Positions 14,024-22,022 of a stretch of 31,871 nt of DNA are shown here, piece after piece. The number at the start of each line of letters is the position of its first letter. Position 1 is the stretch's first letter. Below the pieces are notes generated by a model, which was given only the letters and a program-made list of their open reading frames with translations, made no database searches and had not been told where the DNA came from. A program made the position numbers and the translations under genes. This DNA comes from Hyphomicrobiales bacterium (GTDB lineage Bacteria; Pseudomonadota; Alphaproteobacteria; Rhizobiales; Aestuariivirgaceae), in the NCBI GenBank assembly GCA_016710435.1, contig JADJVV010000045.1, positions 1-31,871 of the forward strand, read 5' to 3'.

Positions 14024-15624
14024 CACGGCGCCGCGGCGAGACCGAGCTTGGCGCGGAGCTTCTCGGCCAGGCTGGCTCCGGCTGCCACGACCTGCGCGCT
14101 GGGTGCAGTCTGAGCCGCCGGCTGCGGCGCGGCACCGAAGCCGGTTGAGGGGGCCGCAGCCGCCGGCGGGGTCACGGGAGAGGGGGCCGTGACTTGTGCC
14201 GCCGGGGCTGAGGCTTGAACGGGGGGCGGGTAGGCAGCGATGAGCGCCTGACCAGCCGCTGATGTGGCACCCACGACGTCGATCGTCGCGCGGATCTCGG
14301 CGGGGATATGGCTGAGGTCCGGCGCGGCGGCAACATGGTCTCCAATACCGGGCGGTGTTATGGCATGTACTGTCGACGCCGGCGCCGCAGCAGCCTCAGC
14401 CGCCTTCGCGGCTTCCATCTCGGCGCGCGTGCGGCGCGTCCGCTTGGCAGGCTCGGCAGCGGGGGCCGCAGCCGCCGGCGGGGTCACGGGAGAGGGGGCC
14501 GTGACTTGTACCGCCGGGGCTGAGGCCCGGATCAGTTCCATGAAGTCGATGCCGGTCAGCGCCTGGTAGGTGCGCAGGCCGGCGTGGGTCTCCAGGCCGC
14601 CGACAGCCGTCACCGCCGCCTGTACGTGGGGCTCAAGGCCGGCGAACGGCGCCTCGGCGGTCGGACCGGCGGGGGTGGCAGCAGCGGCAGCCAGGGCATG
14701 AGCACGGGCGTTCTCAGCGGCTTGGGCTGCCAAGTAGGCGGGGTCTGTAATCTGGCTTGCCCCAAACCCGCCAGTCTGGCCAGTCGCCGCCGCAGGGGCG
14801 ACGTAGGCGGGCGCGGCGACATCCGGCGCCGGCAAGCCAAGGTTCGCGGGCGCCGCCAGTGCCGGCACGGCGGCGCCGCGAGACTGCGCCGTGATGAGCC
14901 TGACGTCGTCGCCCGTCTTGCGCTCGTTGACGCGGATAAACTCGGCTTCCGTGAGGAACCGGTTGAAGCTGAACTGGAGGACGCCGTTGGCGGTCTGGTC
15001 GAATGTGACGTTGGTGACCAGCGTGGCGATGCCGTAGCCGCGACCGGACAGCGCCGACACGTAGGATCCCCAGTTCTTGAGGCTGCCCGCCTTGACCGCC
15101 AGACCGAGCATCTTGAAGTTGAGGTCGTTCGCTGGCAGCACGGCGAGCTGCTTGCTGTCGCCGCACGCGCGCACCGGCTTGCTGGTCAGCTTACTTATCT
15201 TCGAGCCCCAGGCATACTGCGGGCAGGTGGCGCAGACGGGATTCTGTTTGGCTACGACGTCGGCGTCCGGCGTCACGCCGTTGGCGGACCGGCACGTCGG
15301 TTCCAGGTGCTCGCCTTCGACGTACTCGCCCTCGAAGAACGTGTGCGACAGCGCCGGGTTGGCGTCGACGACGACGATCTCCAGGCACATCATCGGCAGC
15401 GGCGGCTGGCCGGCGGCGGCGGGTGCCATCATCAGGACAGTCGTTTCGTCGCCGTCCTTGATGCTGAACTTGTTGGCCTTGATGCCGATGGACGGGAAAC
15501 CGCCCGACCGCACGCCGCCGGTAGCCGCCGCGTTGGCAGCAGCGATAGCTGCCGCGATGTCGGGGCTCTGAAGGTGGGCGGGAAGTTGCAGGTTGCTGGG
15601 GACTACGGATACTGCTGTACTCAT
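14023..15624 (-). CDS. Replication-associated phage protein with a Cys cluster and long Ala/Pro-rich tail, 533 aa
   Basis: Residues about 40-250 form a folded domain (FPSIGIKANKFSIKDGDETT, then PMMCLEIVVVDANPALSHTF) with cysteines in EPTCRSANG, NPVCATCPQYAWGS and RACGD, suggesting a zinc site. A segment DLNFKMLGLAVKAGSLKNWG follows. Residues 255-533 are mostly Ala/Pro/Thr-rich linkers with a basic AKRTRRTRAEMEAAK stretch and a helical C-terminus (SLAEKLRAKLGLA). The domain resembles a conserved phage protein of replication modules that may bind single-stranded DNA; this is inference from context. Two linker blocks are near-identical at DNA level. Confidence 0.6.
   Translation of the reverse strand: MSTAVSVVPSNLQLPAHLQSPDIAAAIAAANAAATGGVRSGGFPSIGIKANKFSIKDGDETTVLMMAPAAAGQPPLPMMCLEIVVVDANPALSHTFFEGEYVEGEHLEPTCRSANGVTPDADVVAKQNPVCATCPQYAWGSKISKLTSKPVRACGDSKQLAVLPANDLNFKMLGLAVKAGSLKNWGSYVSALSGRGYGIATLVTNVTFDQTANGVLQFSFNRFLTEAEFIRVNERKTGDDVRLITAQSRGAAVPALAAPANLGLPAPDVAAPAYVAPAAATGQTGGFGASQITDPAYLAAQAAENARAHALAAAAATPAGPTAEAPFAGLEPHVQAAVTAVGGLETHAGLRTYQALTGIDFMELIRASAPAVQVTAPSPVTPPAAAAPAAEPAKRTRRTRAEMEAAKAAEAAAAPASTVHAITPPGIGDHVAAAPDLSHIPAEIRATIDVVGATSAAGQALIAAYPPPVQASAPAAQVTAPSPVTPPAAAAPSTGFGAAPQPAAQTAPSAQVVAAGASLAEKLRAKLGLAAAP
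14149..14214. repeat. 66-bp direct repeat, copy 1
   Basis: A G-rich block starting GGGGGCCGCAGCCGCC and ending GGGGCTGAGGC occurs here and at 14461-14526 with one mismatch (G/A at the middle of ACTTGTGCC/ACTTGTACC). It encodes APAxQVTAPSPVTPPAAAAP in the Ala/Pro-rich tail. The near identity, well beyond protein-level need, points to a recent duplication. Confidence 0.8.
14461..14526. repeat. 66-bp direct repeat, copy 2
   Basis: Second copy of the repeat at 14149-14214, in the same orientation and reading frame, 312 bases away. Recombination between copies would remove 104 codons without a frameshift. Confidence 0.8.
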
Positions 15625-16034
15625 GACTGATTCTCCTGGGTTGAAGTAAGTGCTTTGCGTATTGCGGCGAGTTGGTTAATCATACTCACGACATCTTCGA
15701 AGTACACACGACGAATCATGGGGGGCGAGCCCCCGGCGCCCGGCATGGGGATATCGAACGCCGCCGGCCTGGCCTTCTCGATTTCCTGCGCGGCGGCAGC
15801 GAGATTCCTGTCGAGGTTGTGAATGAAAGTTGTTCCCTTCCCCACTTCGCCCGAAGTCAGCATGTTGTAGCAGGGCCAGCAGATGTTGTCGTTAAACTTG
15901 CCTTGGTCACTGCGGTTCTGGCAACCGTAGACGACACACTTACGGGCTGGCATCGGCGGGCACGGCGGTACGGGCGGCGGGGTCCATCCGATACTGACCA
16001 GCGCGTCTACGATCTGCGAATGGTACGTGTTCAT
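15621..16034 (-). CDS. Small Cys-rich (zinc-binding-like) hypothetical protein, 137 aa
   Basis: ATG 16034 overlaps the previous stop (ATGA), so I prefer it to the in-frame ATG 16052. The start MNTYHSQIVDALVSIGWTPP is followed by a proline-rich linker, then a zinc-ribbon-like unit CVVYGCQNRSD with NICWPCYNMLTSGEV. The C-terminal half is helical and ends with VYFEDVVSMINQLAAIRKAL. Such short zinc-ribbon proteins are common in phage replication regions; no specific function is known to me. It ends in an ATGA overlap with the 533-aa protein gene. Confidence 0.6.
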   Translation of the reverse strand: MNTYHSQIVDALVSIGWTPPPVPPCPPMPARKCVVYGCQNRSDQGKFNDNICWPCYNMLTSGEVGKGTTFIHNLDRNLAAAAQEIEKARPAAFDIPMPGAGGSPPMIRRVYFEDVVSMINQLAAIRKALTSTQENQS

Positions 16035-16521
16035 GCCTTCCCCCTGCGCCACGCCAAATCCTTGAAACTCGTGTACCGGATCCCCGGCGGCTGGTCGCCG
16101 GCTTCGATCAGTTCCTTCGTGACGGTCTTATTTACTGCCTTGTTCAGCAGCGACCAGAGGCCATGGCGTTCGATGTGGCCGAGGATGTATTCCCACGCCA
16201 TCTTCTGGTTCTGATTCCTGGCGACTGTGGCGAGGTCGTCGGGCGGCGCGGCCTCGCAGAGGATGCGATGGATGACTTGATCCATGTTATCCACGGTCAC
16301 GCTGTCCTTGGTCGTCCAGAACGTCATGTGGCCCGTGGATGAACTCTTCCATTGCTGGGCGCCGGTCTTGAGCAGTTCGGCTTTGATGAAGCCCTCGCAC
16401 AGCGCCATCTCCTCCATCATCGGCGCCAGCCTGGCGCGCTCTCGGCCTGGACGGCAGTGATCTGCTCGTCCAGCTCGAATCGACGACTCATTACCTCGTC
16501 GAGGTTGATGTCTTCACTCAT
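16031..16521 (-). CDS. Phage protein with N-terminal coiled coil, about 162 aa, one frameshift
   Basis: The most likely start is ATG 16521 (MSEDINLDEVMSRRFELDEQ), preceded by GGAGGG. Near 16440 the frame breaks in GAGAGCGCGCC. Correcting it gives AERARLAPMMEEMALCEGFI and the rest to TGA 16031-16033. The N-terminus is a coiled coil; the middle FWTTKDSVTVDNMDQVIHRI and the end VNKTVTKELIEAGDQPPGIR match the style of a conserved phage protein with a PPGVxYT-type end, next to DNA-binding genes. Function unknown. Without correction only a 129-aa C-terminal part (from ATG 16420) is encoded. Confidence 0.6.
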
Positions 16522-16543
16522 GGTTCCCTCCATCAGGTTGGTG

Positions 16544-16552
16544 ATTGTAGCA
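16544..16552 (-). promoter_or_regulatory. Possible extended -10 promoter
   Basis: On the - strand the sequence reads TGCTACAAT, an extended -10 element, within one of the few non-coding gaps (16522-16585) of the - strand block and 22 bases upstream of the ATG at 16521. No good -35 hexamer is visible at 16-18 bases. It could start a transcript covering the downstream replication genes. Confidence 0.25.
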
Positions 16553-16585
16553 GGTAAGACTGTAAAGTTCTTGGCAGGTTCAATT

Positions 16586-16795
16586 TTATTTTCCTACGCT
16601 GAAGAAGTAAGCGAGTTCCTGCCGGGCCGCGTCGCGTTCCTGCTCCACAACAAGGAGTTCGACAGCGAGTTGTTCGAGCCGGGTCGCCGCCGCCAATCGC
16701 GCATCTCGCACGACGTGGTCGTTCCACCCGTAGGGGGTCCGCAGCACGTGCAGGGCGTGGTCGATCTTGGCCAGGTCGATGGTTGCGGCGGTCAT
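16586..16795 (-). CDS. Hypothetical helical protein, 69 aa
   Basis: ATG 16795 overlaps the helicase stop (ATGA). The sequence MTAATIDLAKIDHALHVLRT is followed by an amphipathic helix (LEQLAVELLVVEQERDAARQ) likely to form a coiled coil, ending AYFFSVGK. No family recognised. Its coupling to the helicase gene may mean related expression but says nothing specific about function. Confidence 0.6.
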   Translation of the reverse strand: MTAATIDLAKIDHALHVLRTPYGWNDHVVRDARLAAATRLEQLAVELLVVEQERDAARQELAYFFSVGK

Positions 16796-19323
16796 ACCAA
16801 CCCCTCCTTCTTTTCAACCATGTCGAGCAGCAAGCCCTGAAACTTCTGGCGCTCGACCAGGCGCTTGTATACCTTCCGTTCCACCGCCGCACCGCTGAGG
16901 TTGACGATACACGTCGTCCTGTGTTGTCCGGGCCGCGTGATCCGACCGCAGGCCTGCGTGTAGGTGTCGTTAGAGTCGATGCCAGTCCACCACACCACGA
17001 CGGATGCCTGGATCAGCGTAAGGCCGTGACTCATGGTGCCCGGATGTGCGACGATTATCTCCAGGTCCGACTTCTCATCCTCGAACCGCAGGAATATTTC
17101 GTTGCGCTCCTTGACCGGCGTGTCTCCGGTAACGATGGCGGTGTTCCAGTGCTTGTTCAGTTCTCTCGCGATCATGACTGTCATGGACGTGAACGGCACG
17201 AATACCAGGATCTTGCCGCCGGCCTCCTCGATGACCTCCATCAGGGTCTCCAGGCGGGTGCCGGTGTCGATCTCGTGCGGGCGGCCATCGACGTCATAGA
17301 CGCAGCCGCCGGCGATCTGGAGCGCCTTACCCAGCTTCACGCCCTCGTTGACGGCACTGATACGCTTGCCCTCGACCTCGGTCATCAGGTCGCGCATGAG
17401 TTCCTTCAGGTGCTTGGTCTGCTCAGCGGACAGCGTGACGTCACGGGTCTGGTAGACGGTCGGCGGCAGGTCGATGCACTCGTCTCTCTTGAATCGTATG
17501 GCTGGCCGCATGACCTTGTGCACGATAGCCGTCGACTCAGCCCGCGGCGTCCAGACGTAGTCGGACTGGTGGTCCATGACCATGGCGCGAAACTGGCCGA
17601 AGAACTTGGGCACTGTCGTCGGCGTGATGAGGCGGCATTGGCCATAGGCGTCCTCTGGCGAGTTCGGCGTCGGCGTGCCCGTCATGCCCCACACCCAGGG
17701 TTTCGGCTTGCCGCTCGTGGGGTACAGGAACTCCTCCATCACCTTCCAGCGGCCAGTCTGTTTGTTCCTATACGTCGCAACTTCGTCGATTATGACGATG
17801 TCGATGTCGGGCCGCTTGGCAAGTTCTCTCGCGACTACGGCGATGCCATCGTGGTTGATGATATAGAAATCGGCCGGCTGGGCAAGCAAGCGGCGTCGCC
17901 GCTCAGCTGACCCGTGCAGCACGGCGAACCGGCGATGCGTGAAGTGGACGAACAGCGTGTCGCCCCACACGCGCTCCAGCGTGGACAGCGGTGCCACGAC
18001 CAGCGCCTTGCGGCCGTAGCCCTCAGTCATGAGGTAGTCGGCAGCCCAGCACGCCGTTAAACTTTTGCCGGTGTTACCGGTAGCGAAGATGCACCCGTTG
18101 CGCCGCAAGAGAAGAAACCCGGACGGGACATTGAAGCAGTACATGAACCCGTCTGGAGACGGCTCCCGCCACACGTTCTGGGATTTGCCGCCCGCACCTA
18201 CGCCTTTCAGATACAGGAGTGACGCTCCTGCCCTAGCGTGTACCACGTATTCAGGTTTGTGCTCTTCGCGTTCGGATACAAATAGCGTAGCTGTTCTGCC
18301 GGTGGCAGCATACGCATACTGGATGAAATCTGCGGACGCCTTAATAGTCGAGAAGAACTGCGAGGCGCCGGACTTACGGGCGCACCCATCCCAGTGAACG
18401 GCTTCGCCCGCTATCACTTCGAGCTGCGATATATCGCACTCCCAGAACTCAGGACCAAACTCCTTAGTATGCAGCGGCGCCTGAAACCGGAACACCGTGA
18501 ACCCCTGCGCCGTCGGATAGTCGTTACTGGATTCTTTCCATTCGATGCCGGCGGCAGTGAGAAGGGTGCGCAGCCTGTCTTTTTTGCGCTGCTTTTTCAC
18601 GCGCACGACACACCCATCAGATATGTACGGGAAGTGTCCGTCTGCAATGACGGCGACCATCACGCGTAGCTGTGCGTCATTGAGTGGAAACGCAGTTGTT
18701 ATCTTGGGGGTGAACGTGGTAATGAACCGCCCCGGCCACCCCATCACAGAATCCTCATATCTGGATTCGACATACGATGCAGGAACCGTCATCCGCCCTC
18801 CCGTGCTCGCGACATACAAGACTGTGTGGTCTGGGCTAAGCAACTGATCGATGCCGTACGTCGTCTTGAATCTGATCATCTCCTCACAGGGGCGTCTAAC
18901 GAACGCCGTGGGGGTGACGAACTCGACAGTCCCGTCGAGGTTGTACTGGCCTACCTTGCCATTCTCATACGAATCTATGCGCCGCCATCCGGCCGGCGAC
19001 AGGTATTCGGTTGACGCGTCTACACAGCCGATGTCATTAAGCACGTAGCCGTGCGGGTTGGTGACCATGAAGCCGGCCGTCACGGCCTGGTGGGCGAAGG
19101 GCTGCGGGATGGTTGACTGGTCGCGCGGCCACGAGTAGTAGTGCTGGATCGGCGACTCGGCCGGCACGCCCAGCAGCGCGAGCCTGGCGACGGCGTCGAT
19201 GGTGTGCGGCATGCAGACGAAGCCCGGCGCCAGCGCCTCGGCACCGCGGATGGTGGCCAGCACGCGCGGGTCGTCGGTCTCGACCACCAGCGCGCGGTCG
19301 TCGGGGAGGACGGTGGCGGTCAC
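16792..19323 (-). CDS. SNF2-family DNA helicase/ATPase interrupted by an intein, 843 aa
   Basis: This ATP-driven DNA translocase or helicase probably acts in phage replication or recombination. The start is GTG 19323, overlapping the previous stop as GTGA. The extein Walker A is split: VLNDIG (94-99) before the intein, then TGKSLTACWAADYL (418-431). Walker B is IVIIDEVATYRN (509-520), motif III MTGTPTPNSPED (547-558), and motif VI QACGRITRPGQ (790-800). The C-terminal RecA-like half includes KILVFVPFTSMTVMIARELN. Removing residues 100-417 leaves a 525-aa protein of normal size for phage SNF2 helicases, and the P-loop would only be functional after splicing. The frame is intact. Confidence 0.88.
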   Translation of the reverse strand: MTATVLPDDRALVVETDDPRVLATIRGAEALAPGFVCMPHTIDAVARLALLGVPAESPIQHYYSWPRDQSTIPQPFAHQAVTAGFMVTNPHGYVLNDIGCVDASTEYLSPAGWRRIDSYENGKVGQYNLDGTVEFVTPTAFVRRPCEEMIRFKTTYGIDQLLSPDHTVLYVASTGGRMTVPASYVESRYEDSVMGWPGRFITTFTPKITTAFPLNDAQLRVMVAVIADGHFPYISDGCVVRVKKQRKKDRLRTLLTAAGIEWKESSNDYPTAQGFTVFRFQAPLHTKEFGPEFWECDISQLEVIAGEAVHWDGCARKSGASQFFSTIKASADFIQYAYAATGRTATLFVSEREEHKPEYVVHARAGASLLYLKGVGAGGKSQNVWREPSPDGFMYCFNVPSGFLLLRRNGCIFATGNTGKSLTACWAADYLMTEGYGRKALVVAPLSTLERVWGDTLFVHFTHRRFAVLHGSAERRRRLLAQPADFYIINHDGIAVVARELAKRPDIDIVIIDEVATYRNKQTGRWKVMEEFLYPTSGKPKPWVWGMTGTPTPNSPEDAYGQCRLITPTTVPKFFGQFRAMVMDHQSDYVWTPRAESTAIVHKVMRPAIRFKRDECIDLPPTVYQTRDVTLSAEQTKHLKELMRDLMTEVEGKRISAVNEGVKLGKALQIAGGCVYDVDGRPHEIDTGTRLETLMEVIEEAGGKILVFVPFTSMTVMIARELNKHWNTAIVTGDTPVKERNEIFLRFEDEKSDLEIIVAHPGTMSHGLTLIQASVVVWWTGIDSNDTYTQACGRITRPGQHRTTCIVNLSGAAVERKVYKRLVERQKFQGLLLDMVEKKEGLV
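18073..19026 (-). mobile_element. Intein (318 aa) with LAGLIDADG-type endonuclease in the helicase P-loop
   Basis: The intein starts with Cys1 (CVDASTEYLSPAGWRRIDSY, block A). Block B is LLSPDHTVLYV with His67. The central part holds a LAGLIDADG-type nuclease: block C LRVMVAVIADGHF with Asp129, and a second acidic motif AVHWDGC with Asp213, followed by FFSTIKASADFIQYAYAATG. Blocks F and G are YCFNVPSGFLLLRRNG and CIFATGN, with the next extein residue Thr. The penultimate residue is Gly, not the usual His. Excision would restore NDIG|TGKS, the ATP-binding loop. Both nuclease acids are present, so homing may be active. Confidence 0.85.
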
Positions 19324-19778
19324 TCCCCCAGAACCTCAACCGCCCGACGGTACGCGGCGCAGCGTGCCGGCTGCTTGCAGAACTGGTCGCAGACGCGCTC
19401 GTACTCGGCAACCAGATCCCGGAGTATCTCCGGCGCCAGGTCTCGTAGCTGGCGTTGGCGTTCGCGGTCGGCGTGCTCGGCGTTGTGCATGGTGTGGATG
19501 TCAGCCATCACTGGTCTCCCCGGCACGGCGAGCCCGAGTTGCAGCCGCAACATGCGGCGACTCGTCTCCATGCCGTCGATGTAGCCGGTCTCGTATGACT
19601 TCGTAGCTGCGTCGGCGTGCTGTTTTATGCGACCAGTTCGCCTATCGTATCGATCATCATCTCCTGAACTGTGTCTTTCCTGGGGGACATCGATCGGCAC
19701 TACGCCGCTCTTGAGTTGCCCTACAGCATAGGCGCATTCATCGCGTTCTTTCCTGTGGCAATCATACACATCGTTCAT
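19320..19778 (-). CDS. Hypothetical protein, 152 aa
   Basis: ATG 19778 (MNDVYDCHRKERDECAYAVG) overlaps the previous stop. The first 60 residues are polar and Arg/Asp-rich. Then come SYETGYIDGMETSRRMLRLQ and a long helical end (RDLAPEILRDLVAEYERVCD) ending AYRRAVEVLGE. No family recognised. The stop overlaps the helicase GTG start, so the two are probably translationally coupled. The polar N-terminal region could include an undetected frameshift. Confidence 0.55.
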   Translation of the reverse strand: MNDVYDCHRKERDECAYAVGQLKSGVVPIDVPQERHSSGDDDRYDRRTGRIKQHADAATKSYETGYIDGMETSRRMLRLQLGLAVPGRPVMADIHTMHNAEHADRERQRQLRDLAPEILRDLVAEYERVCDQFCKQPARCAAYRRAVEVLGE

Positions 19779-20035
19779 GGCTTCTCTCCTGTCAAGGTCG
19801 GAATCACAAACTGCACCTGGTCAGCCGGCACGCTTTCGACGCGACCGTCTGGCCACTCAACGATGGCCGCCGTGTAGTTGCCTGGGCCGCCCTCAAGTTC
19901 CTCGTATCCGACGCCGAATTGATGGAATACTGCTTCCCCCTGCGGCTCCAGAGCATACGTTTTCTTGTATGTACTCCCCTCGACTGGGTGCGCCACATAT
20001 CTACTAACGATCACTTTCCTGAGATCATTTCCCAT
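19775..20035 (-). CDS. Hypothetical protein, 86 aa
   Basis: The sequence MGNDLRKVIVSRYVAHPVEG with TYALEPQGEAVFHQFGVGYE and YTAAIVEWPDGRVESVPADQ ends QFVIPTLTGEKP. It is a small beta-rich protein of a type common in phage early regions (an AIVExPDGxVExVxxxxVxF pattern), function unknown. It overlaps the nuclease gene upstream by 11 bases and the next gene by ATGA. Confidence 0.6.
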   Translation of the reverse strand: MGNDLRKVIVSRYVAHPVEGSTYKKTYALEPQGEAVFHQFGVGYEELEGGPGNYTAAIVEWPDGRVESVPADQVQFVIPTLTGEKP

Positions 20036-20396
20036 GCTTCTCTCCCGTCAAGTCTCGAATGGTGGCCTCCAGTGCCGCCAGGTCGTCGTAGCCGTCGCAG
20101 CAGATGGACAGCCCGCCGGCCTTAAGCACGCCCTCCATGAACTCCTCCTGATGCGCCGACATGCCGCGCCGCAGCTCGCCGCGGCGGCCCGGCCGCTTGG
20201 CCTCGATGCTCAGGAACACGCCGATCTTCTTGCCGACCATCGCAGGCGTGATGACGACAGGCAGGGCGGCGATCCTGTCGTGTATGCCAGGCACGCCAAG
20301 CGCTGTCTGAACGACGGCGAAGTTGAAGGCGTCGCGGCGGTCACACCACTGTCGAACGACGTCCTTAACGTGGTTCTCTGTCTCCAGGTTCTTCAT
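20025..20396 (-). CDS. VRR-NUC domain nuclease, 123 aa
   Basis: Stand-alone VRR-NUC proteins are PD-(D/E)XK-fold nucleases; some resolve branched DNA such as Holliday junctions. The features seen are GVPGIHDRIA (34-43), with Asp40 as the probable first acid, VGKKIGVFLSIEAKRPGRRG (with E65 and K67 as the ExK pair) and SAHQEEFMEGVLKAGGLSIC, carrying the conserved Gln. The usual GxPD motif is slightly altered (GVPGIHD). The length is typical for the phage form. ATG 20396 overlaps the previous stop. It fits a recombination or genome-processing role beside the PD-(D/E)XK nuclease and the helicase. Confidence 0.78.
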   Translation of the reverse strand: MKNLETENHVKDVVRQWCDRRDAFNFAVVQTALGVPGIHDRIAALPVVITPAMVGKKIGVFLSIEAKRPGRRGELRRGMSAHQEEFMEGVLKAGGLSICCDGYDDLAALEATIRDLTGEKHGK

Positions 20397-20518
20397 TTCC
20401 CCTCCAGTTGAGCAATTCGATTGAGTGCCGCGATCAGCCGGCGTCGCAGCCTGGCGTTCTCCCGCAGCAGGGCGTTGATGGCGAGGCGCAGCGACCAGCG
20501 CCGGTACTTCGGGGCCAT
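20393..20518 (-). CDS. Small basic coiled-coil protein, 41 aa
   Basis: I prefer ATG 20518 (MAPKYRRWSLRLAINALLRE) to the in-frame ATG 20632, whose extra segment is Arg/Pro-rich and overlaps the upstream gene in another frame. The protein is a single strongly basic amphipathic helix (NARLRRRLIAALNRIAQLEG). Its stop overlaps the nuclease ATG. Function unknown. Confidence 0.45.
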   Translation of the reverse strand: MAPKYRRWSLRLAINALLRENARLRRRLIAALNRIAQLEGK

Positions 20519-20519
20519 G

Positions 20520-20687
20520 TCACCTACTTGACCCAGACCTCGGGCCTCGATAGATAACCACGAAGCCGCCAGAAGGCGGGCTGGCGGGCGTCGGCGGCGG
20601 CAGCCATACCACTCTGTCGATCGGGTTCCCATTGAGTGCGGAGTCCGTCGCCATTTTTACCGCCCGATCAAGTACGCTCTGGTCCAT
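20520..20687 (-). CDS. Hypothetical protein, 55 aa
   Basis: ATG 20687 with GGAGAGTGAG upstream gives MDQSVLDRAVKMATDSALNG, then NPIDRVVWLPPPTPASPPSG and VVIYRGPRSGSSR. The N-terminal half is helical and the middle proline-rich. The longer in-frame version from 20894 reads through shadow of the nuclease gene and is rejected. No family recognised. Confidence 0.5.
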   Translation of the reverse strand: MDQSVLDRAVKMATDSALNGNPIDRVVWLPPPTPASPPSGGFVVIYRGPRSGSSR

Positions 20688-20688
20688 C

Positions 20689-21392
20689 TCACTCTCCCGG
20701 CGGCCCCTCGGCCTTGTCACAAATTCCAGCCTTGTTCGCCCCGCATTGCCGGCACGACTTGGCGCCGCGCCGTGGCGCCGCCGGCCAGTGGTTGGTTCGG
20801 TACGCGACTTGCAGGCGCTCGACTTCCGGAAGTAGGACTGCCCAGAGTTCGGGGAGTTCCTTGCGCCTAAACTTCTCGTCACTGGTCTGGCCATGCTTGA
20901 GCCAGATGTAACTGGTGTCGATCGTTTCGAGTTCGGGGAACTGGTGGAACGCCGTCGCCGCGAACAGCCTGAGTTGGTCGTTGTCGGGCCAGATCATGCC
21001 GGCCTTCCAGTCGCCAATGAAGGCATAGCTGCCGTTGATGACGGCGACGTCGTAGATGGATCGGCACCACGCCTGCCGGTCGAAGTAACCGCACGGCTTG
21101 AACGCCTGATCCAGGGTGACGCGGAGCTGGTGTACTTGACGCCCGGCGCGGCGAGCACCATGGCAGCCATGGGTTCGTAGGGCGCGTACTGCGCGGGCAG
21201 CGGCGTGCCCTTGGCGATGCGCTGCGTGAGGGCGTCGTCGATCCTGTTGCCGGCCAGCATAGCCTCGGTCTGCACGAACTCGACGCGGTCGGCCGAGCCC
21301 TTCGGCGCCACGTTCTTGTGGTAGAACATCCGCGGACATTCCATCCAATCTTTGCGTCGGCTGTGGCTCCACGCGATGAAGTCGGTTGTCAT
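20689..21392 (-). CDS. PD-(D/E)XK (RecB/Cas4-like) exonuclease, about 234 aa, one frameshift
   Basis: ATG 21392 (MTTDFIAWSHSRRKDWMECP) overlaps the previous stop (ATGA). The N-terminal SHSRRKDWMECPRMFYHKNV is the usual first helix of this family. The frame breaks at about 21125-21135 and continues as QLRVTLDQAFKPCGYF. The core FIGDWKAGMIWPDNDQLRLF supplies the Asp and Lys of motif II and the QLxLxA motif. The C-terminal CRQCGANKAGIC resembles the cysteines of Cas4/AddB-like enzymes, though only one N-terminal Cys (MECP) is seen for an Fe-S site. Phages use such enzymes for recombination or DNA degradation. Confidence 0.75.
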
Positions 21393-21586
21393 AGTTTTAC
21401 CTGTATGGGTGTCGTGCATTCCGCGCAGCACACACGCCAGCCCTCAAATTCCCCAAGAGGCTTCTTGTGCAGCAGGCAGTTATCCATGATGCCGACGTGT
21501 GGGCATTTCCTTTTGTAGCCGACCTCGTCCCAGGCGCGCTTGCCGTCGCCAGTGAACTCACAGAACCGGATCGTTTCGGTTGTCAT
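21389..21586 (-). CDS. Small Cys-rich hypothetical protein, 65 aa
   Basis: The sequence MTTETIRFCEFTGDGKRAWD is followed by YKRKCPHVGIMDNCLLHKKP and EGWRVCCAECTTPIQVKL. Cysteines and a His are spaced like a small zinc-binding fold. It overlaps both neighbours by ATGA and lies between the exonuclease and another Cys-rich small protein. No family name known to me. Confidence 0.55.
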   Translation of the reverse strand: MTTETIRFCEFTGDGKRAWDEVGYKRKCPHVGIMDNCLLHKKPLGEFEGWRVCCAECTTPIQVKL

Positions 21587-21774
21587 AATTTTACCGAGTC
21601 TCCATTACATAGCTCGTTGAGGAACTGCTCGTCCTGCCAGCCTTTCGGGCCGCCGAGCGGGTGCTGTCGGTACTCTTTGCCGCAGACAGGGCAGATGCAG
21701 GCTCCTGACGCCCGGCGGAACTCGGGGTCTGGTGGGTACTCGGCGCTAAGATCGTAACCGTTGGCGAGGGTCAT
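21583..21774 (-). CDS. Small zinc-ribbon-like protein, 63 aa
   Basis: The sequence MTLANGYDLSAEYPPDPEFR precedes a CICPVCGKEYRQHP zinc-knuckle-type motif and a helix QDEQFLNELCNGDSVKL. With a CxxC pair and a later Cys, metal binding is plausible. ATGA overlaps occur at both ends. Function unknown. Confidence 0.55.
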   Translation of the reverse strand: MTLANGYDLSAEYPPDPEFRRASGACICPVCGKEYRQHPLGGPKGWQDEQFLNELCNGDSVKL

Positions 21775-22022
21775 TTCTTCACCTTCCCAAGCTTAACCGC
21801 GAGTTCGTGCTTCTCCCAGCCGGCCAGGAACATGACGGCCTGCTTCCAGTCCTCGAAGGTCTGTAGCGTGATGTCGTTGGCGAAGCCGTGCTCGTTGCCG
21901 CCCTTGGTCTGGAGGCATATCATGCCGGCCCCATAATTATGGTCCTGGATCAGCCGGAAGCCGTTGCGATCGGCCATGCCAAACGCCACATCGATGTTGT
22001 TCTTCTCTTGCCAGGGGGTCAT
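21771..22022 (-). CDS. Hypothetical protein, 83 aa
   Basis: ATG 22022 (MTPWQEKNNIDVAFGMADRN) overlaps the HNH stop as ATGA; ATG 22034 lies inside the HNH gene. The remaining sequence (GFRLIQDHNYGAGMICLQTK, then FEDWKQAVMFLAGWEKHELA) suggests a small alpha/beta protein. No family recognised. Confidence 0.6.
   Translation of the reverse strand: MTPWQEKNNIDVAFGMADRNGFRLIQDHNYGAGMICLQTKGGNEHGFANDITLQTFEDWKQAVMFLAGWEKHELAVKLGKVKK

Noticed and set aside
14584..15630. 348-codon open frame on the + strand
   Set aside because: It mirrors the 533-aa protein on the - strand; the composition is Arg/Gly-rich and without domains.
16783..17910. 375-codon open frame on the + strand
   Set aside because: Antisense shadow of the helicase C-terminal half, which has clear SNF2 motifs.
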